From NCBI RefSeq assembly GCF_963675165.1, contig NC_087385.1:6684912-6748911 (forward strand): 64,000 bases of DNA, in the 5' to 3' direction. The stretch's first letter is position 1. Every line of letters begins with the position of its first letter. Under the pieces are notes generated by a model. The model saw nothing but the letters and a program-made list of their open reading frames with translations. It was not told the DNA's origin and did no database searches. The DNA comes from Halichondria panicea (Eukaryota; Porifera; Demospongiae; Suberitida; Halichondriidae). Shown here in pieces: positions 32,755-63,254 of this stretch. Both the position numbers and the translations under genes were made by a program.

Positions 32755-33193
32755 TGTCGTCTTGGGGCTTGTTGGTATTTCAATATAAATGTGTGCAATC
32801 TTCTTGCTTGGGGAATGATTCTTGTGAGACTGCCCAGCCACAATATTCCAGTCCTTGGGTCAATAGTCCAAATACACACACACAGCTAAGTACAGACGGC
32901 CGGCTGAAGACTCTCTCTTAGTGTTCTCAGAGACAATTATATCTACTGCTTTTTAGACACGTTGTCGTTGATTGATGTTTATAATTATGTGTCCTAGAGG
33001 AAATGACCTCAGTAATTAATCAGGTAATTAAGGATGTAATTAAAGCTGGACACACACGTCCACAGTTACCATAGTGACATCTAGTTTCAAAGGGTATAAA
33101 GTTCCTAGTGATCATTTATTAGAAAAGATGTGCTATAATTTATATTGAAGTGAGTCGAGTACGGTAGCTAGCTAGCTGGCAGGCAGGCTGGCT
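32755..33193. promoter_or_regulatory. Divergent promoter region between the FN3 receptor and the sirtuin
   Basis: 439 bp between opposite start codons. A gctagctagctggcaggcaggc stretch lies just before the sirtuin ATG. No clear TATA box was assigned. It could serve both genes. Confidence 0.4.
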
Positions 33194-35620
33194 ATGATCT
33201 CTACAGTTTTGATTAATAGATTGCCTTCAAAGAAATCTCTATTTATATTGTTGATGGCTCTAACCTCAGCAAGTCCATTCTCCTACATCGATGTGTATGG
33301 AGTTGAACACCCGACATTTGGAGCATTGAAATGTACCAGCAGAACTAGTAGTGTGAAACACAAGACCACCTCACACAAGCCTCAGAGTGATAAGTTCAAA
33401 AAGATAGATGGTGGTTCAAGTCGAAAGTCCGTTAGAGTAACCACTTCAGTGACTTTAGGAACACATAAAAAGAAGAAGAAAAAAAGTACAAGGGATTCAG
33501 CCAAGTCAAATGAAACAAGAACTATAAATCAAGGTTCACTTCATTCTATGAAACATCCGAGTGTGGCCTGCCCAACTACTAGTCTGGCAAGAGTGGATCG
33601 TGACTCTCCTGTTCAGCGTGTGTCTAGTTCACAAAGCAACTTGTGGACACGAGGTTCGAGAATACCTAGTGAGACCTCGTCTGGATACGAGAAATCACGT
33701 TCCAATTCCAGGACGGCAATTTCCAATCCATCCGTTGTAGCGCATTCTACCATGTCTACCACAGACGTCCTCCTCAGTATGAATAAATCACAGGACAATC
33801 TCCAGTCTAAGATACTTACCTCGCCGATAAAAGTTAGTCTAAAGAGAGGAATTGCTCAAGCTGCAAGTTTCCGTCGAACAGTAAATGGTGGTCCTTCAAG
33901 ACGTCCTCCCAGCCAGGGGCCTGGTGGTGGAAGAGGAGGAGAGACACTGACCGTGGAGGAGATTGTATGGGGACTGAGTAGACTGCAGTACAGGAACGTT
34001 ATTGTCATGTCTGGAGCTGGCATCAGCACCTCTAGTGGAATCCCTGACTTCAGGTGAGCTAGGGGAGGGAGTACTTTACCCCCCTTATATCTAATGTGTC
34101 AATGTGTGTGCCTAAGCTAACTCTTATCCTTCCACTTGCAGGAGCCCAGGAACTGGATTGTATGACAACCTTCAGCAGTACAAAGTTCCCGACCCTACGG
34201 CCATCTTTGACATTGGCTACTTCTCTCGTAATCCAAAACCATTCTTCACTCTGGCTAGGGAGCTCTACCCTGGCAAGTACAAGCCCAACACAGTCCACCA
34301 TTTTGTGCGTCTGCTACAAGAGAAAGGACTACTCTTGAGAAACTACACTCAGAACATTGACGGCCTGGAGAGAAGTGAGCTATTCTTATTGTTAGCTGTA
34401 ATTGCACATTAAGCTATGCCAGGTTTTTTCCACATGGTGTTTTGACACAAACGTCACCCAATAGTGTATATAGCTACTAATACAGCAATTCTTGCTACGT
34501 GTGGTAGTTAGTTCCACATTCACCAAGTCTACATAGTACCCACCTTTGAAACTACAATCACTGGTTATTTGTCAATTTGTTGCCCACTTTCAGTTGCTGG
34601 TATCACCCCTAGCAAGCTGATGGAAGCACATGGATCATTCTCCACTGTGTCTTGTATCAAGTGCACGAGCAAGCAAGACCCAGACCAAGTTAAGGTTTGT
34701 CATACATAGCTGTATGTCTTCTTACATGTGTATTATTCGTATATTCTATACAGGCAACAATTTTCAATGGAAAAATTCCAAGATGCAAGCACAAATATTG
34801 CCTGGTAAGCTTCCTTCTGTATGCTGTGTACCCTACATCACTTATACATGTAGGGTCTTGTGAAGCCAGACATTGTGTTCTTTGGAGAGGACCTCCCTGC
34901 CAGATTCCACTCACTTCAACTGAGAGATTTCTCCAAGTGTGATCTGCTCATCATTATGGGCACCTCCTTAGAGGTTATCTATATACACTTCAATGAATGC
35001 ATAACAACCTTTCAGATTATTTTCTGGTTCATTTTACCATAACCTTATACTTCACTGAACTCGAGATGATTGCTAGCTATAACCTTGGCTGCCCAATACT
35101 GTTTGTACTTGACAAATTCACATTGTACATGTAGGTGGAGCCATTTGCCAGTCTGTGCACTCTGCCAAGGTTTGACGTTCCCCGATTGCTCATCAACAGA
35201 GAGCTGGTGGGCCCATTCAAGCAGAGCCGTAAGAGATCCACTGATGTGGCACTAACCGGTGACCTCGTTGATTCTGTCAGGGAGGTGATAGAACAGGCAG
35301 GCTGGACTGAGGACCTGCGGCTGGTGACCAATGGGGCCTCTGAACTGGAGGAGGAGGTTCTTCCTGATAGTGATTCTATTGGTAAGTCTTTAATTATTTA
35401 CTTTTTTATCCATCTCTTTTTTTGTATAGATGTTCAAACTGTTGCTTCTGAGGATGACTACAGCACCATATCTACAGAGTCAGACCCAGTCCTCCTGCCC
35501 CACACTACAGAGTCAGACCCAGTCCTCCTTCCCCCCACTACAGGCACCTCTGATGTAACCTCTGTGCTGACCTCACAAATGATTGGTTTAACCATCGAAT
35601 CAAAGATCTCGCTCGAATAA
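33194..35620 (+). CDS. SIRT3: SIRT3-like NAD-dependent protein deacetylase (600 aa)
   Basis: Seven exons: 33194-34053, 34142-34374, 34594-34694, 34754-34804, 34854-34973, 35135-35381, 35430-35620; 601 codons including stop. The class I sirtuin core spans about residues 255-530, with NAD-binding GAGIS and TQNIDG, catalytic His in EAHGSFS, and [10 protein letters not shown]. The run from [14 protein letters not shown] through EVEPFAS matches SIRT3 more closely than SIRT2 by eye. Oddities: a basic, Ser-rich N-terminal extension of about 250 residues with a poly-Lys stretch; a zinc site that reads Cys-x2-Cys then Cys-x4-Cys (about residues 385, 388, 409, 414) where the second pair is normally Cys-x2-Cys; and a C-terminal tail with a duplicated ESDPVLLP repeat. 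Mitochondrial targeting is not evident, so the site of action is uncertain. The stop codon TAA sits inside an AATAAA poly(A) signal (35616-35621). Confidence 0.9.
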
Positions 35621-35804
35621 ATGCAAAATTTTTAACATTTCTCGAAGAACTTCAATTCTCAATTTTAGGTTCTGCGTTTTACCATCATTCAGTATTAAAA
35701 CCTTACCATGCATGTTTCAACAAGTGATTACATGTATTCAATTTACATTTGCAACCTTTACCAGTTGACAGTTTAAAGATACAATATTAACTTAAAGCAA
35801 TGAG

Positions 35805-36860
35805 ATGAATGAGCTGTGGAACTCTGCTCGTGTTATGGTTGCAAGTGTGCTCACAACCTATCCATACAGCATCTTCTCCTGGACTGCTGTTGCTGGTGTG
35901 TCACTGTATCTGATCAAGAGATGTTTTGGAAGTCGAGGGGGCGTGTGCTACTCCAAGGCTAGACTGGACGGGAAGACAGCCATCATCACTGGAGCCAATA
36001 CTGGGATTGGTCTAGAGACTGCTGTTGACTTTGCTCAGAGAAATGGGAGAGTTATCTTGGCCTGTCGTAGCAAGGACAAGGGAGAGGCTGCTGTGGAGCT
36101 AGTCAAGAAGAGAAGCGGAAACAATGACGTGTTGTTCGTGCAATTGGATCTGTCTTCCCTGGAATCTGTTCGACAATTTTGTTCAGCAATTTTAAGCAAC
36201 GAGCAGAGGATTGATGTTTTGGTGAATAATGCTGGTTTATTCTGCAACTTCAGCACGAGTGTGGATGGTTATGAGATGCAGTTTGCTGTGAACCACCTCA
36301 GCCACTTTCTCCTCACCAATCTGCTCCTGGATAAAATGAAACAAGCTCCATCAGCTCGTATAGTTATTGTATCTTCTGAAGGTTATCAGTATGGAAAAAT
36401 TGACTTTAACAACTTACATACACCCGATGACACACAATATAAAGCGTTCAACGCTTATGCTCAATCAAAGCTTGCCAATATCATCTTTACACGTTCATTG
36501 TCTAAGAAGCTACAAAATACACAAGTTACTGTGAATGCTGTGCACCCTGGAAAAGTGTACACTGAAATTGCCCGGAATGTCTGGTTTCTGGTAAGTAAAA
36601 TCACTTTTTTGCAATCCCTATTTTACATTTATTATATGCAGAGAATCGTAATGCCTCTATTTAAAATCTTCCTCAAGTCTCCATGGCAAGGAGCCCAGAC
36701 GTCCATCTACTGTGCTGTGTCTGAAGACATGGAGGGAGTCTCTGGTCAGTATCTGGCTGACTGCAAGTTCAAGAAGCTGACCAACCCTCAGGCAACAGAT
36801 GACGCCATTGCTGAGAGGCTATGGGAAGTGAGCTCTGAGATGGTGGGACTCGACGATTAA
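35805..36860 (+). CDS. Retinol-dehydrogenase-like short-chain dehydrogenase
   Basis: It reads as one open frame of 351 codons, but 36591-36641 (51 nt, starts gtaagt, ends atgcag) is very likely an in-frame intron. Removing it gives a 334-aa protein that lines up better with RDH11/13/14-type enzymes. It has the NAD(P)-binding TGANTGIG (about residue 61), NNAG, a catalytic Ser in IVSSEGY, and YAQSK (YxxxK). A hydrophobic segment near residues 22-40 suggests a membrane anchor. Such enzymes reduce or oxidise retinoids or other lipid aldehydes; the substrate here is unknown. Only 184 bp separate it from the sirtuin stop. Confidence 0.9.
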   Translation: MNELWNSARVMVASVLTTYPYSIFSWTAVAGVSLYLIKRCFGSRGGVCYSKARLDGKTAIITGANTGIGLETAVDFAQRNGRVILACRSKDKGEAAVELVKKRSGNNDVLFVQLDLSSLESVRQFCSAILSNEQRIDVLVNNAGLFCNFSTSVDGYEMQFAVNHLSHFLLTNLLLDKMKQAPSARIVIVSSEGYQYGKIDFNNLHTPDDTQYKAFNAYAQSKLANIIFTRSLSKKLQNTQVTVNAVHPGKVYTEIARNVWFLVSKITFLQSLFYIYYMQRIVMPLFKIFLKSPWQGAQTSIYCAVSEDMEGVSGQYLADCKFKKLTNPQATDDAIAERLWEVSSEMVGLDD

Positions 36861-37076
36861 TTAGGGGACAATAGTCTATAGCCCAATTAATATTTATTAT
36901 TGTGCAAATCTACAAGTGAATGTATTCATTTTGGACCATTTATAAGGTTAAACTCAGGCCTGGCTGTGTACATGTAGATCTACATACAGTATGCTTTATA
37001 GCGTTTATTACAGTGACGACGTTTTCCTGCTCTTGCATGCAAAGAAAATGGGAGGGGCTTGTAATTGAAAGTAAAA

Positions 37077-37587
37077 ATGCCCAAGAACAAAGGGGGAGCA
37101 TCAGGAGGTGGTGGTGGAGGGAAAGGGAAGGCCAAGGGAGCCAAAGCATCAGGTCAAGAGGATACATAAATATGTGTAGTATACTAGAGTTGTCATGCAG
37201 GTGGTGCTGAAGGCAGTGGTCCAGCCAAGAAGTCCGGAGGAGGGAGCTCAGCTGTTAAAGTGAGGCATATTCTCTGTGAGAAACACTCCAAAGTGATGGA
37301 AGCCATGAGCAAGCTGAAGGAGGGTAAGAGATTCAGCGAGGTAGCCACAACGTACAGCGAGGACAAGGCCAGACAGGGGGTAAGACATTGTCTCTCCTCT
37401 CATGCTCTCACTAACCCCCCCCCCCCAGGGAGATCTTGGTTGGAAGACTAGGGGGTCCATGGTGGGGCCATTCCAAGAAGCAGCCTTCAGATTGGAACCC
37501 AGTACTCCTGACAGACCGGCCTATACTGATCCTCCTATTAAAACTCAGTTTGGATACCACATCATAATGATAGAAGGAAAGAGATGA
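37077..37587 (+). CDS. PIN4: Parvulin-type peptidyl-prolyl isomerase PIN4 (137 aa)
   Basis: Exons 37077-37152, 37201-37379 and 37429-37587 give 138 codons including stop. The first 40 residues are Gly/Lys-rich, as in human PIN4 (Par14). The parvulin domain follows with the family signatures [22 protein letters not shown] and FGYHIIM. Par14 isomerises prolyl bonds and is linked to ribosome biogenesis and DNA binding in mammals. The two introns are 48 and 49 nt, the latter largely a poly-C tract before its acceptor. The 3' end converges with CDC20; the two stops are about 108 bp apart. Confidence 0.95.
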
Positions 37588-37695
37588 ACTCATAAACTTA
37601 TTTTCATTGTATAAAATTGTCAATTAAAAATAAATAAACCAACAAAACCGTGTATATTTACATACACAAAATACAATAAAATTACAAGAACGTGT

Positions 37696-40067
37696 TCAGT
37701 GGTTGAAACTTTGCAATAAAGCAGATATAGAGTCTTCACTATAGCTCTTCTGGCTGGCTTCTAAATCGGGCTCTGGGAACACATTCCATATTCTGAGAGT
37801 TTCGTCAGCTGAAGCCGAGGCCACTGAAGTCTTCTTTGGACTGAGGCACATGTGCAGTATCCTCTCTTGATGACTGTGTAGCTCTGCCACTTTGGTGAGG
37901 GATGGAAAGTTCCACACGTTCATGTGGTGTTTGGGACCTCCGTGGGCTGAGATCATCTGACGCTGGTACTTGTTCCATGCTATGGCTGACACCTGCAACA
38001 ACAACAGGAGAGAATTAGGAATAACACGTATTGCTCACACAAGGCTACATACATGTATCACATACCTTATAGAGGCACTTTCCAAAAGGACATTATTCTC
38101 CACATGCTAAAAATCATATTTGTGTGGCTACCTAAAGTAGTATAAGTACCTGTGATTTTGTGTCGATGGTATTCACACACTCTCCAGTATAGGTATTCCA
38201 GAATCGAATATTCTGATCATTGCTCCCTCCTCCAGTGGCCAGAGTGTTGGTCTGCCACGGACACCACGAAACAGCCTGCAATACACAGTATATATAACTT
38301 GCTTCATCCCACCAATAACTGTACAACAGCCTATCACTTAGCAACCAGCTCACCTTAACAGCTGCCTGGTGACCTCTGAGCACCTTGAAGGGTTCGCTCG
38401 GGTCTGAGGCATTCCAAATGCACACCATATTGTCGTTGCCCCCACTGGCTAGTCGGCTACCATCAGGGGACCACTGGAGACCACACACCTCAAAGCGATG
38501 GGCCTTGGACATAGCCACTATGTGTTCTGGCTTGCGTACATCGTGGTGATGAATATTACCATCCCGACAGCCACTGCAAGGGACAGACAAAATCGTGATG
38601 ACCCAGGTACACAATCTGTACACACATTACATAATCTTTATACATTTAGTTAGCACGAAATATAGATAAGTACACCTGCACAAGGAGCTTAGCAACATGC
38701 ATACATAAGGTCAGAGTACAGCCACAGGACTGTCTGCCACACAGATCATTTCCCCTCACCTTGAGAGACTGTGTCTGTTCCAGGCGAGTACCCCCACACG
38801 ATCAGAGTGGCCCTTCAAGACCCTCAGTCTTTTCTCTTTCTCCACATCCCAGAGATGGATGGCAGAGTTGCTCCCCCCCACGGCTAGGTACTTGCCATTC
38901 CCAGCCCACGAGAGAGAGGCCACGTACTCCCCCTCTCCTGCCAGCTCTGTCAGCTGGTTCACAGAGCCACTGGAAGCATTCCACAGGAAAACAGAGGGGC
39001 CCAGACCAATGGCTAGCGTGTTGTTCTTGGACCAGTCAAGAGTGTTCAAATCTGGGACGGTAGAGAAAGAGAGAGTTAACAAAAGGCTACCATGGGCATT
39101 TAAAGGCAATTCTGTGAGAAAGGATGTATTGGTATTGCACCACATCCCACACAAACAGTGTTACAAGTGTGTTCTTGGCAAGGCACCATGCATGCACACA
39201 TAGCTCCTTACAATAGTCATCCTGAATGTAGGGAGCATCCATGATCTTGTCAGCACTAGTGATGAGCCGACGGGCTGTCTTCTTCATTGATCGTCTGTTA
39301 GAGCTACGCAAAGCACTGCTAGTCAGAGAGGAATAGCTGGTGTTCCCTGGGAGACAAAATCCACACAATTAAACACAATTATCATCTGAACACACATGGA
39401 ATAATCACATGCCACATGACTTGTGAGGAGCAAATGTATGCAAAGAAAGAAGTGGAGTCCTTACCTTTCTGTGCTGGAGTGGTCTTAAATGACAGAACTC
39501 CTTTCTGTCGCCTCTTTCCCTGGGAGAGAGCTTGCAGAAGACTCTCTCTGTAGACCTCTGTGCCGGGGCTGACGTCATCTTCTCCATCTTTGAGCCCACC
39601 CTGTCTCACCAAGAACGAACTGTACTCCATATCTGTTGTAGCTCTGAAGGGATACAGTTATGAGCCTATATATACAAAATAGAGGAATTGTGGGCCTACC
39701 TGTTAGGGATGAATCTGCAGCCTCCAGGTGTCCTGCCACCAGGTGTCTTTTTCCTAGCACTCGACTTTGGTGGACTTTTTTTTTTCAACGAATGCGTGCT
39801 AGAGGAGGTGGTTGTCTTGTGATTGGGGGTCTTATAGCATGTAGGGCTCTTGACTTTAGGAGTCTTCTTGTACTTGACTGCCAGTCTGCTTCTCTCTGGA
39901 GTCTTGGCTGTGAGGACAGTGTTAGTAGTACAGCGAAGGGGAGATGAGATCCTCTGTACACTTGTCAGGGACTGTTTGGTGGGCATCATCTGCCATCGCT
40001 GTACTGGGGGAGCAGGTGTCTTCTTGAGTCGGATTAGGTCGTTCAATTCAGCATCTCTGCTCGCCAT
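37696..40067 (-). CDS. CDC20: CDC20/Fizzy, APC/C co-activator (538 aa)
   Basis: Seven exons: 39700-40067, 39465-39643, 39212-39346, 38760-39051, 38354-38573, 38150-38275, 37696-37992; 539 codons including stop. A basic N-terminus is followed by a C-box-like CRFIPNR, a MAD2-interacting-type motif (KGVLSFKTTP) and a WD40 propeller with HIHHHDVR, ASGGNDN and ATGGGSNDQ. The MAD2 motif and overall identity favour CDC20 over CDH1/FZR. CDC20 brings substrates to the anaphase-promoting complex in mitosis. Two oddities are seen directly: the C-box has Cys where Asp is standard (DRFIPxR), and the protein ends QSFNH, without the usual C-terminal Ile-Arg tail. No KEN box was seen. Confidence 0.93.
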
Positions 40068-40336
40068 TATAATCTTAATCTAGTCTACAGTTCAGCAATA
40101 GAAATTCAAATTTTATATTTGATCTCTCGCCATGGAGCCGCAGTCTTATTCGAGGTATACGCTTATAATCGAGGGCGGTAATGTTTACTGCAATAATACA
40201 TATCCCTAAGATTTGTAATAAGAATGTGTGTGTGAATGTGTGTGTGTATAAAAAATAGGGTCAAACAAAGAATATGCTAATAAGTGTCTTTAGTAATGTT
40301 TGTCAGCGATAAGTTTTGTACAGTAAGCGAGGGTCA
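40068..40336. other. Short intergenic region upstream of CDC20
   Basis: 269 bp between the CDC20 start and the stop of the giant receptor gene, both on the minus strand. It must contain the CDC20 promoter. A short TG-rich stretch lies near 40225. No gene was seen. Confidence 0.5.
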
Positions 40337-60386
<20,050 letters not shown>

Positions 60387-60699
60387 TGTTAATACAGTAG
60401 AGCACTATTGCACAGACCACACTAGTCAGTGAGGCAGATACAGTATTATTGGGAGTATCTGCATGCAGTGGGTGTACGTTGTGTTAATGATATTCATGAC
60501 TTTGATGACCCTAATAGCCACCAGCCAGAATGCAATAGAAGTCTAAGGGTCAATGGTTTGACAATAGCCCTTGGAATTGCATCACATGTCAATATGAATA
60601 TATTTGAGAGAATAATGATACCACAATATTAAAAATACATTGCACATAAGATACGACAATAGTAATTATTATGCAGACATTAATACATACATGCACAGA
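60387..60699. other. Intergenic region between the receptor start and the epsilon-tubulin stop
   Basis: 313 bp, AT-rich, containing the receptor promoter and epsilon-tubulin 3' UTR. No gene or clear motif was assigned. Confidence 0.5.
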
Positions 60700-63196
60700 T
60701 CACATAATTCTCAATCTTGGAGTGTCCCCTTGCAGCTGATTGAGGGTGGCCTGCAGTGATGAGTACTCCTCCACCAGTGAGCTCAGGGACTCCATACTCT
60801 CCCCAAACAATCCCATCTCCATGCCGTCCACCCGGGAGTAGTGGTGCAGGTGAGCCTAATGGGACAACATTAGAACAGGAATTGAAGGCGTTAGTTACCT
60901 TAACAGCTATGGACATTGACACTACATTGACACTACAGTGTCACTACACAGAAGAAAATGAACTTGTGGGTGTGCAATCACCACTAATAACACACTATGC
61001 AGGGGCGGATCCAGGAAAAACAAAAGGGGGGGCTAGCTAGAAAGGGGCGAAGCCCCGTACGAGGGAGGGGGAGAAGCCAGGGCAGCCTCGCCGGAGGCGA
61101 TTTTTTTGCAAGATTTGACCTTTGAACTTTCATATTAATGACGTTGACCTCTGCACTTACTATGGTGATACTGTACTGATCAGATGTAGGTACGTACGTA
61201 CAGCTAGCTAGCTAGGTACGTCCAGCTAGCTACCCTAGATCCTTTATACTCCTAGTAGCTGTTGTCTAGCATCTCTCAAGTGATTTCAAGTGAGTCTACA
61301 GATGCATAATTGGTGGCAAAATTGTTGTAGAGTCAGACTACAACACATGGTAGTTTTTTCAAAAGGGGGGGGCTTCAGCCCCTCAAAATCACCCCTGAAT
61401 CCGCCCCTGCTATGACCTGTCACCTTTCTCTTGTAGAGTTTGTTGAAGTGGTCTTGTATGTCAGTGAGTGTGTGCCGGAAGCATGTGTTGTTAGCCAGAC
61501 TCAGTAAGGAGTAGGGCTGTGAGGAACCTCATAGCAGCACACACACACACACATACTGTGCTCACCTGGCCAGAGGGTGGTACGGAACAGAGACCAGTCT
61601 TCCACCCCTGCTGATTCCAGTGTACAAAGTGAAGGGACGGCCGCAAACGCTCGATATTGCGCCGAATGTCAGACATGTTTACGTTGCCTCTCAACAGCAG
61701 CGCACATGCAAGGTAGCTACACAGTGTTAGTGGGGGGTCATGCAAGATAGCTACACAGTGTTAGTGGGGGGTCATGCAAGATAGCTACACAGTGTTAGTG
61801 GGGGGTCATGCAAGGTAGCTACACAGTGTTAGTGGGGGGTCATGCAAGATAGATACACAGTGTTAGTGGGGGGGTCATGCAAGGTAGCTACACAGTGTTA
61901 GTGGGGGGGTCATGCAAGATAGCTACACAGTGTTAGTGGGGGGTCATGCAAGATAGCTACACAGTGTTAGTGGGGGGTCATGCAAGGTAGCTACACAGTG
62001 TTAGTGGGGGGTCATGCAAGGTAGCTACACAGTGTTAGTGGGGGGTCATGCAAGATAGCTACACAGTGTTAGTGGGGGGGTCACTACACAGTGTTAGTGG
62101 GGGGGTCATGCAAGGTAGCTACACAGTGTTAGTGGGGGGGTCATGCAAGATAGCTACACAGTGTTAGTGGGGGGTGTTGCAAGGTAGCTACACAGTGTTA
62201 GTGGAGAGGTCAATCACTGGTGGGGTCACCACTGTGTGTGTGTGCAGAGTCACTATATTACTTACAGGGAGTGTTTTGGGTCCACCTTTAGTAGTTGGAA
62301 CTCTTTTGAGAAGGCATCAGTGAACATCTGATCAAGCCTGTAGCGATGCATGGTCAGGTCATACTGAGGGGGTGGGGGTACTTACTTCCTGGGGGGTAGT
62401 CGCAGGTCCGGGGAGACATAAAGAGGGGAGAGGGCAGATACAAGATAGTGAAGCCGAGGGTAGGGTACAAGGTTCATCGTGATCTCATTCAGGTCCACGT
62501 TCAGGGAGCCTTCAAAACGGGAGGCACTGCAAGAATAAGGTCAGCTGTGAAAATAGCTGTGAAAATGCTACTTTTGGGGAACAAAATGCACAAATTAATT
62601 ACGTAAGAGTCTAGACAAGAGAGGGTGGAAATGACTATCAGAAGAATCTCTCTCTCTCTCTCTAACACTATTCACCGCTCACACCTCACACTGTGTGTCA
62701 CCTGGTGAGATTGATGAGCAGATTGGCCACAATGTTATTCATGGAGTCAAATGGTTTCTCTCCTCCTCTAGCTCCACTGGTGATCTCACTGCCTGCCTTC
62801 ACCAGACCACCCCCTGGTCTCCCAGTCTTGGTTACCTTGTGACAAATGTCCATAAGGGCCTGATGTATGGGGAGACAGTCAATCAGTCCGTGGGGGAGTG
62901 GGGGTGAGGGGGGGGTACCTACCTGGTTGTCTACTGGTAGTACACAGTCTGCTCTCTCTGTCAACTCATGGAGAGCAAGTACACTGCAAGAAAATAAACA
63001 ATCCATCTCTGATTTGTCATTGATAAATGTAAAGTATGGGTACAACACACTACAGCACTCATTACATCATTGGAAAGGTTAGGATTTAACCACACACACC
63101 CACACACCCACCCACCCACCCACCCACCCACACCCACACCCACACCCACACACACACACCCACACCCACACACACACACCCACCCACCCACACCCA

Positions 63197-63254
<58 letters not shown>

